Positions 43,259 to 52,642 are shown, counted from the first letter of the stretch. The stretch: DNA of 64,000 bases from Oscillatoria sp. CS-180 (GCF_028330965.1 NZ_JAQMUB010000097.1:22251-86250), one strand, 5' to 3'. The notes: generated by a model not told the origin, from the sequence alone. Numbers and translations: made by a program.

Positions 43259-43465
43259 GTTGAGTACTAATCCTCATAATGGATGAGGAGATCTTCAGTC
43301 CTTGAGCAAGTATCCTCTAAGCAGAAAGGATGGGATTCCACGACTGAAAACAGGCGGTTTTGCTCAATCATAAGAGTTATTTTTACTGAAAGTTTTTCTT
43401 TGTTATCCGCCGCTGTGTCCAGACTAGACCTTGATAGGCTATGAAACGTCAGCATTACGGCCTCT

Positions 43466-44008
43466 ATGTTCCGCCCTGTTTCGCTCCAAAAGTCGCCCAA
43501 CGAAACCGTAACCGCCACCTTCTGTACCCTCGCGCTGGCACATGTGGAGCAAATTGATATCTTTTGGCGAGCCATTCTCCAAGCCGCTCAGGAACCCGTT
43601 ATCAGTTGGGATTGGGCCTACAAACTGCGCTTAGCTGTGAACGATAGCTGCTACGAAGCCTACGCCATTGAGTGGGAGGAGCTGGTGCAGGGCGTCATGC
43701 TACTGGAAACCCAGTGGCACCGATTGTGGTTGTCAGCGCGATCGCCCCTGGTCTACGTTGAGTACCTGGCTTCGGCCCCGTGGAATCGTCGGCCCATTGA
43801 AGATCCCCCCTACCTGGCAGGCGTGGGGCGAACACTCCTTTTGCTGGCCCGTCAGCGCAGCGTAGAACTTGGATACGGGGGGCGCGTCGGCCTGCACTCA
43901 CTCCCTGGAACTGAAGCCTTTTATCACCTCAACAATATGGCCGACTATGGCCCCGACCCGGATAAAGACGGATTGGTATACTTCGAATACCCGGCATTAC
44001 AACGTTAG
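43466..44008 (+). CDS. GNAT-family acetyltransferase
   Basis: A 180-residue protein. The central strand VYVEYLASAPWNRRPIEDPP followed by YLAGVGRTLLLLARQRSVEL fits the GNAT V-x-P/acetyl-CoA binding region (GVGRTLL as the Q/RxxGxG/A-type loop). HSLPGTEAFYHLNNM matches the C-terminal Tyr-containing part. It should transfer acetyl from acetyl-CoA to an amine; the substrate is unknown. A second gene follows after 9 bases and is probably in the same operon. Similar pairs are common in cyanobacterial accessory DNA, and some GNAT genes act as toxins, though that is not shown here. Confidence 0.75.
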   Translation: MFRPVSLQKSPNETVTATFCTLALAHVEQIDIFWRAILQAAQEPVISWDWAYKLRLAVNDSCYEAYAIEWEELVQGVMLLETQWHRLWLSARSPLVYVEYLASAPWNRRPIEDPPYLAGVGRTLLLLARQRSVELGYGGRVGLHSLPGTEAFYHLNNMADYGPDPDKDGLVYFEYPALQR

Positions 44009-44017
44009 GCAGCTTCC

Positions 44018-44563
44018 ATGAACGACGAGATTTTGGCTCAGCACCTCGAAAAAACGGGCAACTTACTGGATTTGCTCAACGATGACGCCTGGGTGCGAGA
44101 AACGGAGGCGATTGAAGCCGAGTGCGGCGGGCAGGTTGAAGCCGGTCTGGGCTTAAAAGGCTACGTTGAACAGTTAGCCACTGTGACCCCAGCCGCTTTT
44201 CGTCAGCAGCGCCGTCAGGTGCAGCTGCTATCGATTTTGTTGCCAAAGCTGAAAGCATGGCTGCAATCTTGGAAATTGGGCTTGAGCTTCGAGGCCGTCT
44301 ACATCGAAGCTCAACGACGACTGTTTGAGCATCTTCAGCAGCCCACCCCCGAACAAGCCACCTGGCTGGAGGCTTTACTGGCAGAAGATGCCCAGCAGAT
44401 TGCTCCTGAGCAGAAAACTGTGCGATCGCAAGCGATCTCCATGTTGGCGAAAATGTTCACTGAGGATGATTGGCAAGTGCTAGCCCAAACAGCGGCTGAA
44501 GAGACCGCGAAAGGTATTTTGCAAGTTCGGCAGCAAGAGGTGGTTCAGGCTGCCGTGATATAG
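44018..44563 (+). CDS. Hypothetical partner of the GNAT protein
   Basis: A 181-residue, largely helical and acidic protein without a recognised domain. It contains RQQRRQVQLLSILLPKLKAW and ends in Gln/Glu/Ala-rich helices. It starts 9 bases after the acetyltransferase gene, so they are surely co-transcribed. It could be a regulator, antitoxin-like partner or substrate. I see no DNA-binding or catalytic motif. Confidence 0.6.
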   Translation: MNDEILAQHLEKTGNLLDLLNDDAWVRETEAIEAECGGQVEAGLGLKGYVEQLATVTPAAFRQQRRQVQLLSILLPKLKAWLQSWKLGLSFEAVYIEAQRRLFEHLQQPTPEQATWLEALLAEDAQQIAPEQKTVRSQAISMLAKMFTEDDWQVLAQTAAEETAKGILQVRQQEVVQAAVI

Positions 44564-44836
44564 AGAATCCATGTATTTGAGCTTATATCGGCAACAAAGT
44601 AATACCCGAAGACTTTAGAACGTGGACATGCGACTTTTTTTGCAGTTGAATTCGAGGAATGGCTTTTATGAGATGCGATGGGTTATTAAAAGTATTGGCG
44701 GAACAGTGGTTAAAGTTTCTTGAGCTTAATCAGGCTAGGGACTAAAAATCTACAGGGTGGTACTGGGCTAAGGCGCTTTGCCAACATCAAGAAATACGAG
44801 CTTGTATTAGTTTCGACGCAACTGAGTGTATTGGCC

Positions 44837-46798
44837 TCACTGAGGTTCTTGATAATATGGAATCAAGGGTGGGTAACTAGGGTCATCACGTGTCATGAGT
44901 CTTTCAGAAAGATCAAGATCTTGATCATCTGGCTCAATAAACTCTTGATCCATGATCAAAAACTGAGTGTTTGCTAGTGGCCCCTCTGAAAGCTGATATA
45001 AATACTTGTAAAAGTTTATAACGATATCTCTGTCTAAACGATTTCCTATGTTCTTCATAGGGCTATCAATAATCAAGAGTGTTGGCAACGGAAGATGAAA
45101 TTCTTCAGAGACTCTGTGGACAGCTAGGGCATAATCAATGTTCCAAAGAGGTCTAATCCCATCTGAGACGCTGTAGAAATCCTGCTTCTCTTCCGGAGAT
45201 TCACTTTTGATAATAGAGGGAATCCAAGTCGTTCGATTGATTTCAACCCTATCATTTTGATCAATATATGGAATGTCAGTTTCAATCAAGGCTTCTAGAA
45301 AATAACTTTCAATCTTAGAAACTCTTCTGTCTACCTCCGTTAAACTATTTTTTTCTTGTTTTATCTCTTCTATTAATTCGTCTTCTTTATTGGATAGATC
45401 TGCTATTTCTCTCTCTAAGTTTGAAATTGCCTCTGGCAATTGGGAGACTTTCTCTAAATTTCGTATTTTTTCTTCTAAGGTTGCTATATGCCGTTCTATT
45501 TCGCGAGTTTGGGATAAATAAGCCGAATCATACTGTGTAAGCTCTTCACTTAGCCTTCGATCCAAAATGGCTTTTTCTGATTTGTAGTGAGCTATTAAAT
45601 CCTCTTGATTTAGTAACGCTTCTCGGTGCTTACTAATAGATCTGTCTAGTTCAGAAATACGTAAGTTTATGTCACTGAGAGTGAGATTATTTCGGGCCTG
45701 GATATTGGTAGAAGCTTCTTCATGAAAAGTAGGATAGCGTCCACAAAGCGTACATCTTCCTTCTTCAGGATAGCTAGGGCTATTTACACTAGTTCCGCAG
45801 CATGGGCATAGTTCAAATGTCACTTTGGAGAGCACAGGCGAGGCAATATCTACGCGCGTGAGTTTGACTTTAGTTGAAATTAGTTCAGCCTTTAATGATT
45901 CTTGATCAGCGATTTTATCCAATAAATCTTGTGAAGATATTTCTTCGTTAGATATTTGTCTCGATAACTCTCTGAGTTGACTTCTAAGCTCATCAGCAAA
46001 ATGAGTTTCACTTAGATAGCTTTGCCTAGAGGATGTCAGAGATGATTTTGATTCATCTAATTCTTGTTGAAGGCTGTCAACCTCTTCACTAATTAAGTTT
46101 GTCGATGAATAACCGAATTGTCGTAGGAATTCCGTTACTTGCTTGGCTGCTTCTAATCGTCCAATTCTTTGTTTTCTAACTTCCTCTATTTCAATCTCCA
46201 GCCCGTTTAATTTATCACTATAAAGTCCTACAAAGAAACGCATTACATCGCGGCTCTTAAGCCTTTTAAATGGATGTTCTAAATTAAAAAAGGATGAGTC
46301 CAAATCTGTTTGGACAAGATGGCAGTACCAGAAAATATCTCTAAAACTTAGGCGAATAAGTGGAGACCCTTCATCAAATTTACTCCGCTTGACCATAATC
46401 GGTTCAGAACCAACTAAGAAAAACAATAAGTCACTCAGGTTATAAACAGAATTCTCAATTATTGGGGTGGATTCCGGGTCAATTGGAGCTAAGACACTTA
46501 TAACTTCATCCGAAGGTGTTCGCCAGGTTACCTGTACTTGTCTCGATCTTCTTGCAGCTCTTTCAAAATAAACCTCATTATTATTAATACGAGCAGAAAG
46601 CATGACAGAAACTAGCTCCTGGTCAAATGCATGACCAGAAACATAGTCTCCGCCAAAGCAGAAGCTTATAAATTTTCCGATCGAAGATTTCCCTACAGAA
46701 GTAGGACCATGAAAAAAAGTTATATGATCGCTGAAATCAATAACAATAGGCCTTCTCCGGCACTGTAAAGTTAAGCTTAAGACTTTTATTTCCATCAT
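44837..46798 (-). CDS. SMC/Rad50-like ABC ATPase of an ABC-three-component system
   Basis: A 653-residue ATPase. Walker A is FHGPTSVGKSSIGKFISFCF (residues 29-48), and near the C-terminus LPLPTLLIIDSPMKNIG supplies Walker B (IIDSP). Two long coiled coils flank a zinc-hook-like Cys cluster (LCPCCGTSVN ... GRCTLCGRYP). This is the plan of Rad50/SMC-type ABC ATPases in three-component conflict systems. It overlaps the middle-component gene by 4 bases (ATGA) and is the last gene of a three-gene operon led by a caspase-like effector. It probably senses invading DNA ends and licenses the effector. Base composition is AT-rich. Confidence 0.85.
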   Translation of the reverse strand: MMEIKVLSLTLQCRRRPIVIDFSDHITFFHGPTSVGKSSIGKFISFCFGGDYVSGHAFDQELVSVMLSARINNNEVYFERAARRSRQVQVTWRTPSDEVISVLAPIDPESTPIIENSVYNLSDLLFFLVGSEPIMVKRSKFDEGSPLIRLSFRDIFWYCHLVQTDLDSSFFNLEHPFKRLKSRDVMRFFVGLYSDKLNGLEIEIEEVRKQRIGRLEAAKQVTEFLRQFGYSSTNLISEEVDSLQQELDESKSSLTSSRQSYLSETHFADELRSQLRELSRQISNEEISSQDLLDKIADQESLKAELISTKVKLTRVDIASPVLSKVTFELCPCCGTSVNSPSYPEEGRCTLCGRYPTFHEEASTNIQARNNLTLSDINLRISELDRSISKHREALLNQEDLIAHYKSEKAILDRRLSEELTQYDSAYLSQTREIERHIATLEEKIRNLEKVSQLPEAISNLEREIADLSNKEDELIEEIKQEKNSLTEVDRRVSKIESYFLEALIETDIPYIDQNDRVEINRTTWIPSIIKSESPEEKQDFYSVSDGIRPLWNIDYALAVHRVSEEFHLPLPTLLIIDSPMKNIGNRLDRDIVINFYKYLYQLSEGPLANTQFLIMDQEFIEPDDQDLDLSERLMTRDDPSYPPLIPYYQEPQ

Positions 46799-47343
46799 TC
46801 TATAGGCTCTCCATAGCGAAGGGTCGCAATTTCCGGAAAAGTCTCGTATATACGCTCCATGAGTGTTCTAGCTTTCCAGTCAAAATGTTTCTTTAAGATA
46901 CTTGCTCTTTCTGAAAAGTCGCTAAATATATCACTAGAAGCAAGCTCATTAGCCATCTCTAAACCTGAGCTGGTCAACCCTATTTGAATTGTTTTTCCAT
47001 CACTGTTAACACGCACTAATCCTTTTGCTACCAGTATATTCAGCAGTCGTCTATATCTAAAATCCCACGGCCCATAGCGAAATCTAACCATGCTTGACTC
47101 AATGCTTTTACGCTCATAGTCTTGAATATTGACGTCCGGACGGTCTTTCTTAATCCATTTTTCAATCGCACGATCAAGGTAAACAGGATATCTAAGGAGA
47201 AAATCGAGTTTAGCTAACTTGGTAAGACCATCAATAGTTTTTAGATTATTTCTTCCTGAAAATGCCCTAATCAAAATTAACAATCTGCTCAGATGAAGAT
47301 CGTCATTTTCGTCAAGTTCTAAAAGTGAATAAAAAAGCTCCAT
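46795..47343 (-). CDS. Middle component of ABC-three-component system
   Basis: A 182-residue helical protein of winged-helix type. It begins ELDENDDLHLSRLLILIRAF, then TKLAKLDFLLRYPVYLDRAI; the central part (VRFRYGPWDFRYRRLLNILV then AKGLVRV) and TSSGLEMANEL fit a wHTH fold used in middle components that link the ABC ATPase with the effector. It lies between the two: 2 bases after the caspase gene and overlapping the ATPase gene by 4. Sequence similarity within such components is low, so the call rests on fold-like pattern and context. Confidence 0.7.
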   Translation of the reverse strand: MELFYSLLELDENDDLHLSRLLILIRAFSGRNNLKTIDGLTKLAKLDFLLRYPVYLDRAIEKWIKKDRPDVNIQDYERKSIESSMVRFRYGPWDFRYRRLLNILVAKGLVRVNSDGKTIQIGLTSSGLEMANELASSDIFSDFSERASILKKHFDWKARTLMERIYETFPEIATLRYGEPIE

Positions 47344-47345
47344 TT

Positions 47346-48530
47346 CTATAAATTTTCTCGGATATCAAAAGTTTTACTCCACCAGACCTTGCATTCCTCA
47401 GTCAAAATTCCAGCAAAGCCAAGTAAATGTTCAAATCTACAGCCGAATAGATTCTTTTCATCTATCTGATAAAGTGTTTTGAGCTTATTCCAAACATAGT
47501 TAAACATCTCTTCTCCAAACTCTTCATCATCCTTATTGGTTGCATTAAAAGCTTCTATGCACTCGGTTCTTACTAGCATTCTAATGTGTTCATATTGAGC
47601 TGTTGCCCTGTCTGATTTATGCTTTTGAAGCCAAGCAATACCAATTGCCTCCGCAGATGCTACACAGTCTTTAGTATGGTCTATATTCTGGCTAAAAATT
47701 TCTCCAGCTTGCATCTTTAATTCCATAATCTTTGTACCTTTGGAAACATCGGAGATGTCTGCAGAATTCTGATGTCGTAGCAGCATATGCTTATCTATAT
47801 CTTGTTCACATGGATAAGTGACAATTCTGAGATGTCCACCTACCGCAAGGCTAATAGGTTCTTGACCCGAGCCCCTTAAGGCTTTTTTGACAAAAGAAAA
47901 TAATGAATCACAGCTAATTTCCCCACTGCTTTTATCAGCATTATCTTGAGAAAGTCCTTGAAATAAAGCACCAGAGAACACGCTATGCTGTGAACTTTTA
48001 GATGCCCAAGCTTGCTCAAATTCTCTACAAGCAGCGAGTAAAAAATAATTTCTTTTTTGTATTGCACTTAGTGCAGATATTATCCAGCTATCCTCTATAG
48101 CAGAGCCACCATGGCAGCAGTCAAGAAATATAGCCAGGCTACTCAAACTAGTATCTTGAATAAAATTGTTTAATTCGCTGAGGGAGAGACCTCTTTCTTG
48201 AGAAACTATATCCCTATTACTATCAAGCTTTACCAGACAGTCAGAAGCAGCTAGGTGAACTTCTACACCTCCGAGCCCTCTAGATACAGGGAAGCCATGA
48301 CCTGTGAAATAGAGCAGTGCCTCAGTGCCATCAGCACGCTGCCCAAAAGTCTTGATTTCCTGACATAGTTGCTGGTACGTAACCTTTCCTTTTAATAGTT
48401 TTACATCTTGGAAGTCTCCATATTTCGTTAATGTTTCAGCTAGAGTTTCAGCGTCCCCTTCAGTCTTGCTTAACCTTGTAAAAGGGGGCGAGTAGTCAGA
48501 GATTCCAATGATGAGTGCATATCTAGGCAT
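47346..48530 (-). CDS. Caspase-like protease effector with C-terminal ABC-3C domain
   Basis: A 394-residue protein. The N-terminal caspase (peptidase C14) domain starts RYALIIGISDYSPPFTRLSK; the dyad is His78 in LLYFTGHGF and Cys139 in AIFLDCCHGG. The usual SG after Cys-His is GG here, but both catalytic residues are present. From about residue 240 there is a separate helical domain ending CRFEHLLGFAGILTEECKVW, a pattern typical of C-terminal domains of ABC-three-component effectors. Activated by the ATPase, the protease would cleave host or phage proteins and stop infection or kill the cell. It leads the operon and faces a TCAD1-like gene. Confidence 0.85.
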   Translation of the reverse strand: MPRYALIIGISDYSPPFTRLSKTEGDAETLAETLTKYGDFQDVKLLKGKVTYQQLCQEIKTFGQRADGTEALLYFTGHGFPVSRGLGGVEVHLAASDCLVKLDSNRDIVSQERGLSLSELNNFIQDTSLSSLAIFLDCCHGGSAIEDSWIISALSAIQKRNYFLLAACREFEQAWASKSSQHSVFSGALFQGLSQDNADKSSGEISCDSLFSFVKKALRGSGQEPISLAVGGHLRIVTYPCEQDIDKHMLLRHQNSADISDVSKGTKIMELKMQAGEIFSQNIDHTKDCVASAEAIGIAWLQKHKSDRATAQYEHIRMLVRTECIEAFNATNKDDEEFGEEMFNYVWNKLKTLYQIDEKNLFGCRFEHLLGFAGILTEECKVWWSKTFDIRENL

Positions 48531-48612
48531 TGATGTAAATTGCGAATATTACGTTCCATCGTATAAAGTTTTACACTTGGATGCCAGTACAAATGATTGA
48601 GGCTGCCTTTCT

Positions 48613-48978
48613 ATGTCTGATTTAAAGCCATTCATACTCGAAGAAGAAGATGGAACACGCTACTCAATGATTGTCGAGTATTCTGAATATTCCGAGCTAT
48701 CTCTCCCGGAACCAATAGATGATGATAGAGAATCTTATGGATTGCAAGATGAGATCACGGTTAAGTTAAAAGACGTTCATGATACAATTCGCGGCTATGC
48801 CAAGTATGCATTAGGGGCATTTAAGGATTTAGGGGATGCACAAGTTGAAGAAATTTGCTTAAAGTTCAACCTCAAAGTTTCTGGCAAAAGTGGTTTCCCG
48901 ATTCTTGCTGAAGGTTCCGCTGAAGGCAGCTTCGAAGTGCAGGTCAAATGTAAATTCCCTGACATCTCTCAGAAGTAG
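48613..48978 (+). CDS. TCAD1-like protein (trypsin-co-occurring domain 1)
   Basis: A 121-residue protein. The second half, ICLKFNLKVSGKSGFPILAE followed by GSAEGSFEVQVKCKF, matches the trypsin-co-occurring domain 1 (CU044_2847 family) pattern FGLKL...G...EANFxVxLxW, although the final Trp is replaced. These small proteins accompany trypsin- or caspase-like effectors in conflict systems and may be substrates or regulators. It starts 82 bases from the caspase gene in the opposite direction, so both promoters share the gap. A reasonable guess is that it controls or is cut by the caspase. Confidence 0.7.
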   Translation: MSDLKPFILEEEDGTRYSMIVEYSEYSELSLPEPIDDDRESYGLQDEITVKLKDVHDTIRGYAKYALGAFKDLGDAQVEEICLKFNLKVSGKSGFPILAEGSAEGSFEVQVKCKFPDISQK

Positions 48979-49149
48979 GGGTAGAGTTGCACCAAGACCA
49001 CAACTATCACGCTTAGAGTACGGTGTTAGATTCCATAACAAGGGGTCTCTCACTCCTGCAGTAGCCTCTTAGCAACTCTGATAGTAGGTCTTTTCACTCA
49101 TCTGGGAAGTGTGATCCTGTCTGCGGCAGGCGAACTGCTTCAGGCCGGT

Positions 49150-49793
49150 TTACTTGCCCCGACCCTTGCCGTTGGGCTTAAGCGTATCCCCGCAAATCGG
49201 GCAAGTCGGTGCTCCTTCGGTTTTGGGCAAAACCTTTGGATCGACGGCGACAGCCACATTCCCATTGCTTTGGTAGGTTTGGATCGCGCCTCAGCCCAAG
49301 CCATTGTTGATGGCAGTTTGGGCCGCATTTGGCGATCGCCTTGGCAACAGGCTGGTGCGCTCTACCTGCTCTTTGGAGGCCATCAGCAGCGCCTGATCGA
49401 GGCTTCTGGCCCCGGCATACTCATAAGCTTTGAATTCCTCGAAGTCGTAGGGCTGGCTGGGCTCCAACTTGTCAAAACCAAATTCACCCAACGGCGGCAG
49501 CTCAATCACCTCCCGCTTGCCCTTGTTCACGAATAGGGCGGGGCGATACTTGCGGGCCTCATCCGTAATGGTTTCGTTCTCCTTGTCGCACCAGTCGTAA
49601 ACGGCCCGGTAGTTACTGGCTAGACGAGCACTCTTGGTTTGATCGGTGGAAGCCGCCAGATAGTTAATTGTTCAGCGAGAGCAGCGATCGCCTGGATGTT
49701 GGCCTCTTGCTGCTCAGAGATCCTTGCGATTGTCTAAGCATTTATTTCTTGCTGGGCTTCAATTCGGTCGAGTCGTTCGTTGTTGTAAGTCAT
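49150..49793 (-). pseudogene. Degraded gene ending in a zinc-ribbon
   Basis: On the minus strand the reading starts TYNNERLDRIEAQQEINA and meets a TAG, has a frame change near 49665 (LAEQLT to LAASTDQTKSARLASNY), continues RKYRPALFVNKGKREVIELP ... SQPYDFEEFKAYEYAGARSL, then a TGA after AINNGLG, and ends PTCPICGDTLKPNGKGRGK. At least three lesions are present, so the gene is dead. The CPICG...zinc-ribbon tail and the KREVIELPPLGEF part suggest a cyanobacterial accessory protein of unknown function. The remnant lies 3 bases before the Uma2 gene's end. Confidence 0.6.
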
Positions 49794-49796
49794 TTT

Positions 49797-50393
49797 TTAG
49801 CTGTCTAACCCCGCCAACCAATCCTGAAACGGCTTCAGGTTAATGTGAATCTCAGGCAATCGCAACAGGCTAATTTGTTCGCCTTGCCAGACCTGCTTGA
49901 GGGTATAGTCACGACTTACTGGATGACGGCACACCAATAATTCGCGGCGTTGCAAGTCGGCAACCCAATAGTCCTGAATGTTGCCCGCAGCATATTGGGG
50001 AAGCTTGATTTTGCGATCGCGCTCTGGATGTGAGTTGGCGACTTCGACCACCAGGTAGACGTCATCAGGCGTGGGGTGATCTTCGATAAACCGCAGGGGG
50101 GCATCTGGGATAATCACCAAATCGGCGGCTGGTTGGTCATTCGGTGATAGCGCAATAGGCGTACCTTTTTCGCAGGTTAGTTCACGCTGCTCCGATAGCG
50201 CCTGCTGGAGTAGCTTTATCAGCAATCGAATGGCAGTTTCGTGGACTGGGTCGGGCGTTGGCACTTCGACGATATCCCCGGCAATGAGTTCAGTTGGCTC
50301 CGGTAGTAAGCCAGCACGATAAGCCGCAATGTAGCGATCGCGCGTCCAGGTGATGCGTTTAATTGGCTTATCGAGTGCTTGCGTCATTTTCAA
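49797..50393 (-). CDS. Uma2-family endonuclease-like protein
   Basis: A 198-residue Uma2 (DUF820) protein, a PD-(D/E)XK fold greatly expanded in cyanobacteria. NDQPAADLVIIPDAPLRF and DDVYLVVEVANSHPERDRKI then KLPQYAAGNIQDYWV give the Asp, Glu-x-(Ala for Lys) and following helix. The Lys of ExK is Ala in VEVAN, as is typical of Uma2, with Lys supplied by the next helix. Its start overlaps the end of the next Uma2 gene by 26 bases. The role of this family is not known. Confidence 0.85.
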   Translation of the reverse strand: MKMTQALDKPIKRITWTRDRYIAAYRAGLLPEPTELIAGDIVEVPTPDPVHETAIRLLIKLLQQALSEQRELTCEKGTPIALSPNDQPAADLVIIPDAPLRFIEDHPTPDDVYLVVEVANSHPERDRKIKLPQYAAGNIQDYWVADLQRRELLVCRHPVSRDYTLKQVWQGEQISLLRLPEIHINLKPFQDWLAGLDS

Positions 50394-50979
50394 TCTCTTC
50401 TCGGAATGTCCGAACGGCTGCCAGCCAGTCTGTTTCGCCCACTAAGACACAGCGGGATAACAGAGCGATGTCCAACTGCTCCAGTTGAGGAATCTGGCTC
50501 TTATCGATTCTGATGTACCCATTTTCACCCAAGCGATGTAGGGTGAAAAGCCCATCTTCCCAGAACCACACTTCAGGTACTCCTAACGCTTGGTAACGCT
50601 TCAATTTAGCGATGGAGCCACTGGTGAAAATCACCTCAATCGATAGGTCTGGAATCGGTTTAACGTCTCCAAAACAGAATGAATCATCTGCCTGTGCAGC
50701 AGCGACCCCTTCTTGCTCTTGAGTGACTGATCCGGTCGGCGTCACATTGATATTGAAGGGTAAGAAAAAAGCGTCTAGTAGAGAGCTAATGACTCTCTTG
50801 AAAATCTCATGGAGCTGCCCTGGCATGAGGACTTCAACCACTCCCTCGTAAAAGAATAGACGCACACCGGGAGAGCCCTCTAAACCCTTCTGAAGATACT
50901 TGAACTGCTCCCAGGTGCGATCACAGTAAAAAGTGACCTTGTCTTCTGAAGCTTTGGGTTTTTCGAGTCCCTGAATCAT
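50368..50979 (-). CDS. Second Uma2-family protein
   Basis: A 203-residue Uma2 protein. VRLFFYEGVVEVLMPGQLHE and IPDLSIEVIFTSGSIAKLKR followed by YQALGVPEVWFWEDG carry the fold, with IPDLSIEV as the acidic centre. It precedes and overlaps the other Uma2 gene. The two share only family-level similarity, so they are not a recent duplication. Copy B of the paired motif lies 136 bp upstream of its start and could contain its promoter. Confidence 0.82.
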   Translation of the reverse strand: MIQGLEKPKASEDKVTFYCDRTWEQFKYLQKGLEGSPGVRLFFYEGVVEVLMPGQLHEIFKRVISSLLDAFFLPFNINVTPTGSVTQEQEGVAAAQADDSFCFGDVKPIPDLSIEVIFTSGSIAKLKRYQALGVPEVWFWEDGLFTLHRLGENGYIRIDKSQIPQLEQLDIALLSRCVLVGETDWLAAVRTFREEIENDASTR

Positions 50980-51114
50980 TCAGATCGCCCTCCTGCTGGA
51001 TGCTGGATCGAGGTTGCCACCTTACCGAAATCTGTGTGCTGAAGTCGCTCAGCCGCCGCTCCATCCTAACGCTGAATTAATCTTCGAATCGCAATCGCGC
51101 TGCGTATTCCAAAA

Positions 51115-51163
51115 GTGTTAGGGAACAAACGACATCTCAGAGGATAAATATATTCCCTAACAC
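51115..51163 (-). promoter_or_regulatory. Paired motif, copy B
   Basis: GTGTTAGGGAA at 51115-51125 and TTCCCTAACAC at 51153-51163 are exact complements separated by 27 bases, the same spacing as copy A. Read on the minus strand, the sequence after the first arm (GTGTTAGGGAATATATTT) resembles copy A (GTGTTAGGGAATATCTGG). It lies between the 51178 gene's end and the Uma2 gene start. On the plus strand an ATG follows two bases later, as in copy A. Confidence 0.55.
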
Positions 51164-51177
51164 TATGGAAACCCAAA

Positions 51178-51657
51178 TTAAGCTGCAGTGGAGTTGGCTG
51201 TTGCCTGGATCGGAATGCACCAACACACGAGGACGCGATCATAGAGAGCTTCGGGGCGATCGCTCACAAACTCCTGCATCCGCTCTACCTGCCAGCCTTC
51301 CAACGGAGGAGCTTCACAACCAACTTCGGGCAAGCATTCGTTAGGCTCAGGCCAAGCCAAAGCAAAGTCTTCGTTGCTGATGCACAGATACATCAAGCGA
51401 TGGTCGCCGACTCGCAGCGGATTGGGCTTGGCAATGGTGCCATCAGGCGTCAATACCGCTACATGGAAGCGGTTATTGGTCACGATGGAGGGGGCATAGG
51501 TTTCGATGTGAGCAACCTGCCACACCTCGTCGTCCCAGCGGCGAGTATCCCCTGCCTGCAAAGGAATCAGGCCGATTTCGAGGGAATGGCCCTCGTCTTT
51601 ATAAGACTGTGGTGTCTCTCGTCGGGGACGCAAAAAGATTAGCTGGGTGATGTTCAT
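51178..51657 (-). CDS. Hypothetical plasmid protein, 159 residues
   Basis: The ATG at 51657 has AAGGAG 8 bases before it and is preferred over the open frame to 51735. The protein begins NITQLIFLRPRRETPQSYKD, has EIGLIPLQAGDTRRWDDEVW then QVAHIETY, and a later acidic region (CLPEVGCEAPPLEGWQVERM). It looks like a compact beta-rich domain. I do not recognise a family. It is a stand-alone gene in the plasmid backbone. Confidence 0.6.
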   Translation of the reverse strand: MNITQLIFLRPRRETPQSYKDEGHSLEIGLIPLQAGDTRRWDDEVWQVAHIETYAPSIVTNNRFHVAVLTPDGTIAKPNPLRVGDHRLMYLCISNEDFALAWPEPNECLPEVGCEAPPLEGWQVERMQEFVSDRPEALYDRVLVCWCIPIQATANSTAA

Positions 51658-51862
51658 GAATACAACTCCTTTCTGGATAGGTAGGTCAAAGAGTGAGCCG
51701 CCGCTGGCGACTTGAAGGGGAATGAAAATTGGCACGACAACACGAGCCCCACCCCTGTCTGGGTGATGGCAAGGCGAAATATGGTTACTGGCTCTAAATC
51801 TTGTCGTCTTACTGAGCGGTCAAATGCCGATCAACAATCGCATTCGTCCTGAAGACGTTCGT

Positions 51863-52075
51863 TTAAGAAAATTCGGTCTGCGGCTCAAAACTCACCAGGG
51901 CCGCGCTGATTGGCTTCCTGTAGACGCTGTATCTCACGACGATCCGACCGCGAGTTGTCGTTTCAAAAGCTCGGTTAACGGCTGCGATCTCGTTTCCCAA
52001 CTTGCAGAAGTCTTCGATTTTCTGCATCCGTTCCACTGGCAAACCAGCGGCTATCTGCTCGATGCGATCGCCCAT
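51863..52075 (-). CDS. Possible small protein, 70 residues
   Basis: The frame reads MGDRIEQIAAGLPVERMQKI, then EDFCKLGNEIAAVNRAFETT and RGRIVVRYSVYRK, which has a protein-like composition with a helical start. No good Shine-Dalgarno sequence is present, and an overlapping plus-strand frame is less convincing. It may be the remains of a small plasmid gene. Function unknown. Confidence 0.35.
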   Translation of the reverse strand: MGDRIEQIAAGLPVERMQKIEDFCKLGNEIAAVNRAFETTTRGRIVVRYSVYRKPISAALVSFEPQTEFS

Positions 52076-52232
52076 GCGGTCAAGATATTAATCTGTCTGC
52101 TGCCCCTATGCAGGCAGGTTTGATATGGACCAATCCGTCATTTACAACATCACCATATGTTTCATGGTATGCGTTGCATATGAGAGACACTATGCTGCAA
52201 GCGCGCACTACATATGCACCACATCTGCTCTG

Positions 52233-52568
52233 TTAAACGGTTGCCATATCGGGTTGAGATTCCAAGGCGTCTGCGATCGCTTTGCTCAACTTCTGCATCT
52301 CCCTTTCCCGTGTAAAGTCGGCAGCGGCCCTAGCGGCTTCAGCCAATACGACGGCTACCGTCGGCAGTCCCGGTTTGGTTTTAGCAGAGACGGCATAACC
52401 CAAGCTGCGGCAAAAGTGATCCCCTAGATTAGTTGCAGCGAGTAATCGCAGCTTATCGGCATCACCGGATTGGTAAGCCTCAAGTGCTTCTTGATGCAAT
52501 GTCGTGTCAGGTACCCCCAAGGTACTCAATATGGCTGATAGCGCTTTGTTGACAGCGGATTCATTCAT
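52233..52568 (-). CDS. Hypothetical protein, 111 residues
   Basis: The ATG at 52568 follows AGGAGAG at a good distance; the frame extends to 52607. The protein is helical: NESAVNKALSAILSTLGVPD ... HQEALEAYQSGDADKLRLLA and a C-terminal AEAARAAADFTREREMQKLS. No catalytic motif or membrane segment is seen. It may be a small regulator in the plasmid backbone and lies just downstream of the RHH-like gene in the same direction, with a gap of 74 bases. Confidence 0.5.
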   Translation of the reverse strand: MNESAVNKALSAILSTLGVPDTTLHQEALEAYQSGDADKLRLLAATNLGDHFCRSLGYAVSAKTKPGLPTVAVVLAEAARAAADFTREREMQKLSKAIADALESQPDMATV

Positions 52569-52642
52569 GATGTCTCTCCTATCTAAAGTTGCGATGGCTT
52601 CTTTCAAGAGATCTTTGGCAATTTGACTTGTGACTGTCTCTG

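Noticed and set aside
43267..43575. A minus-strand frame of 102 residues beside the GNAT gene
   Set aside because: It overlaps the start of the well-supported acetyltransferase gene and has no recognisable domain.
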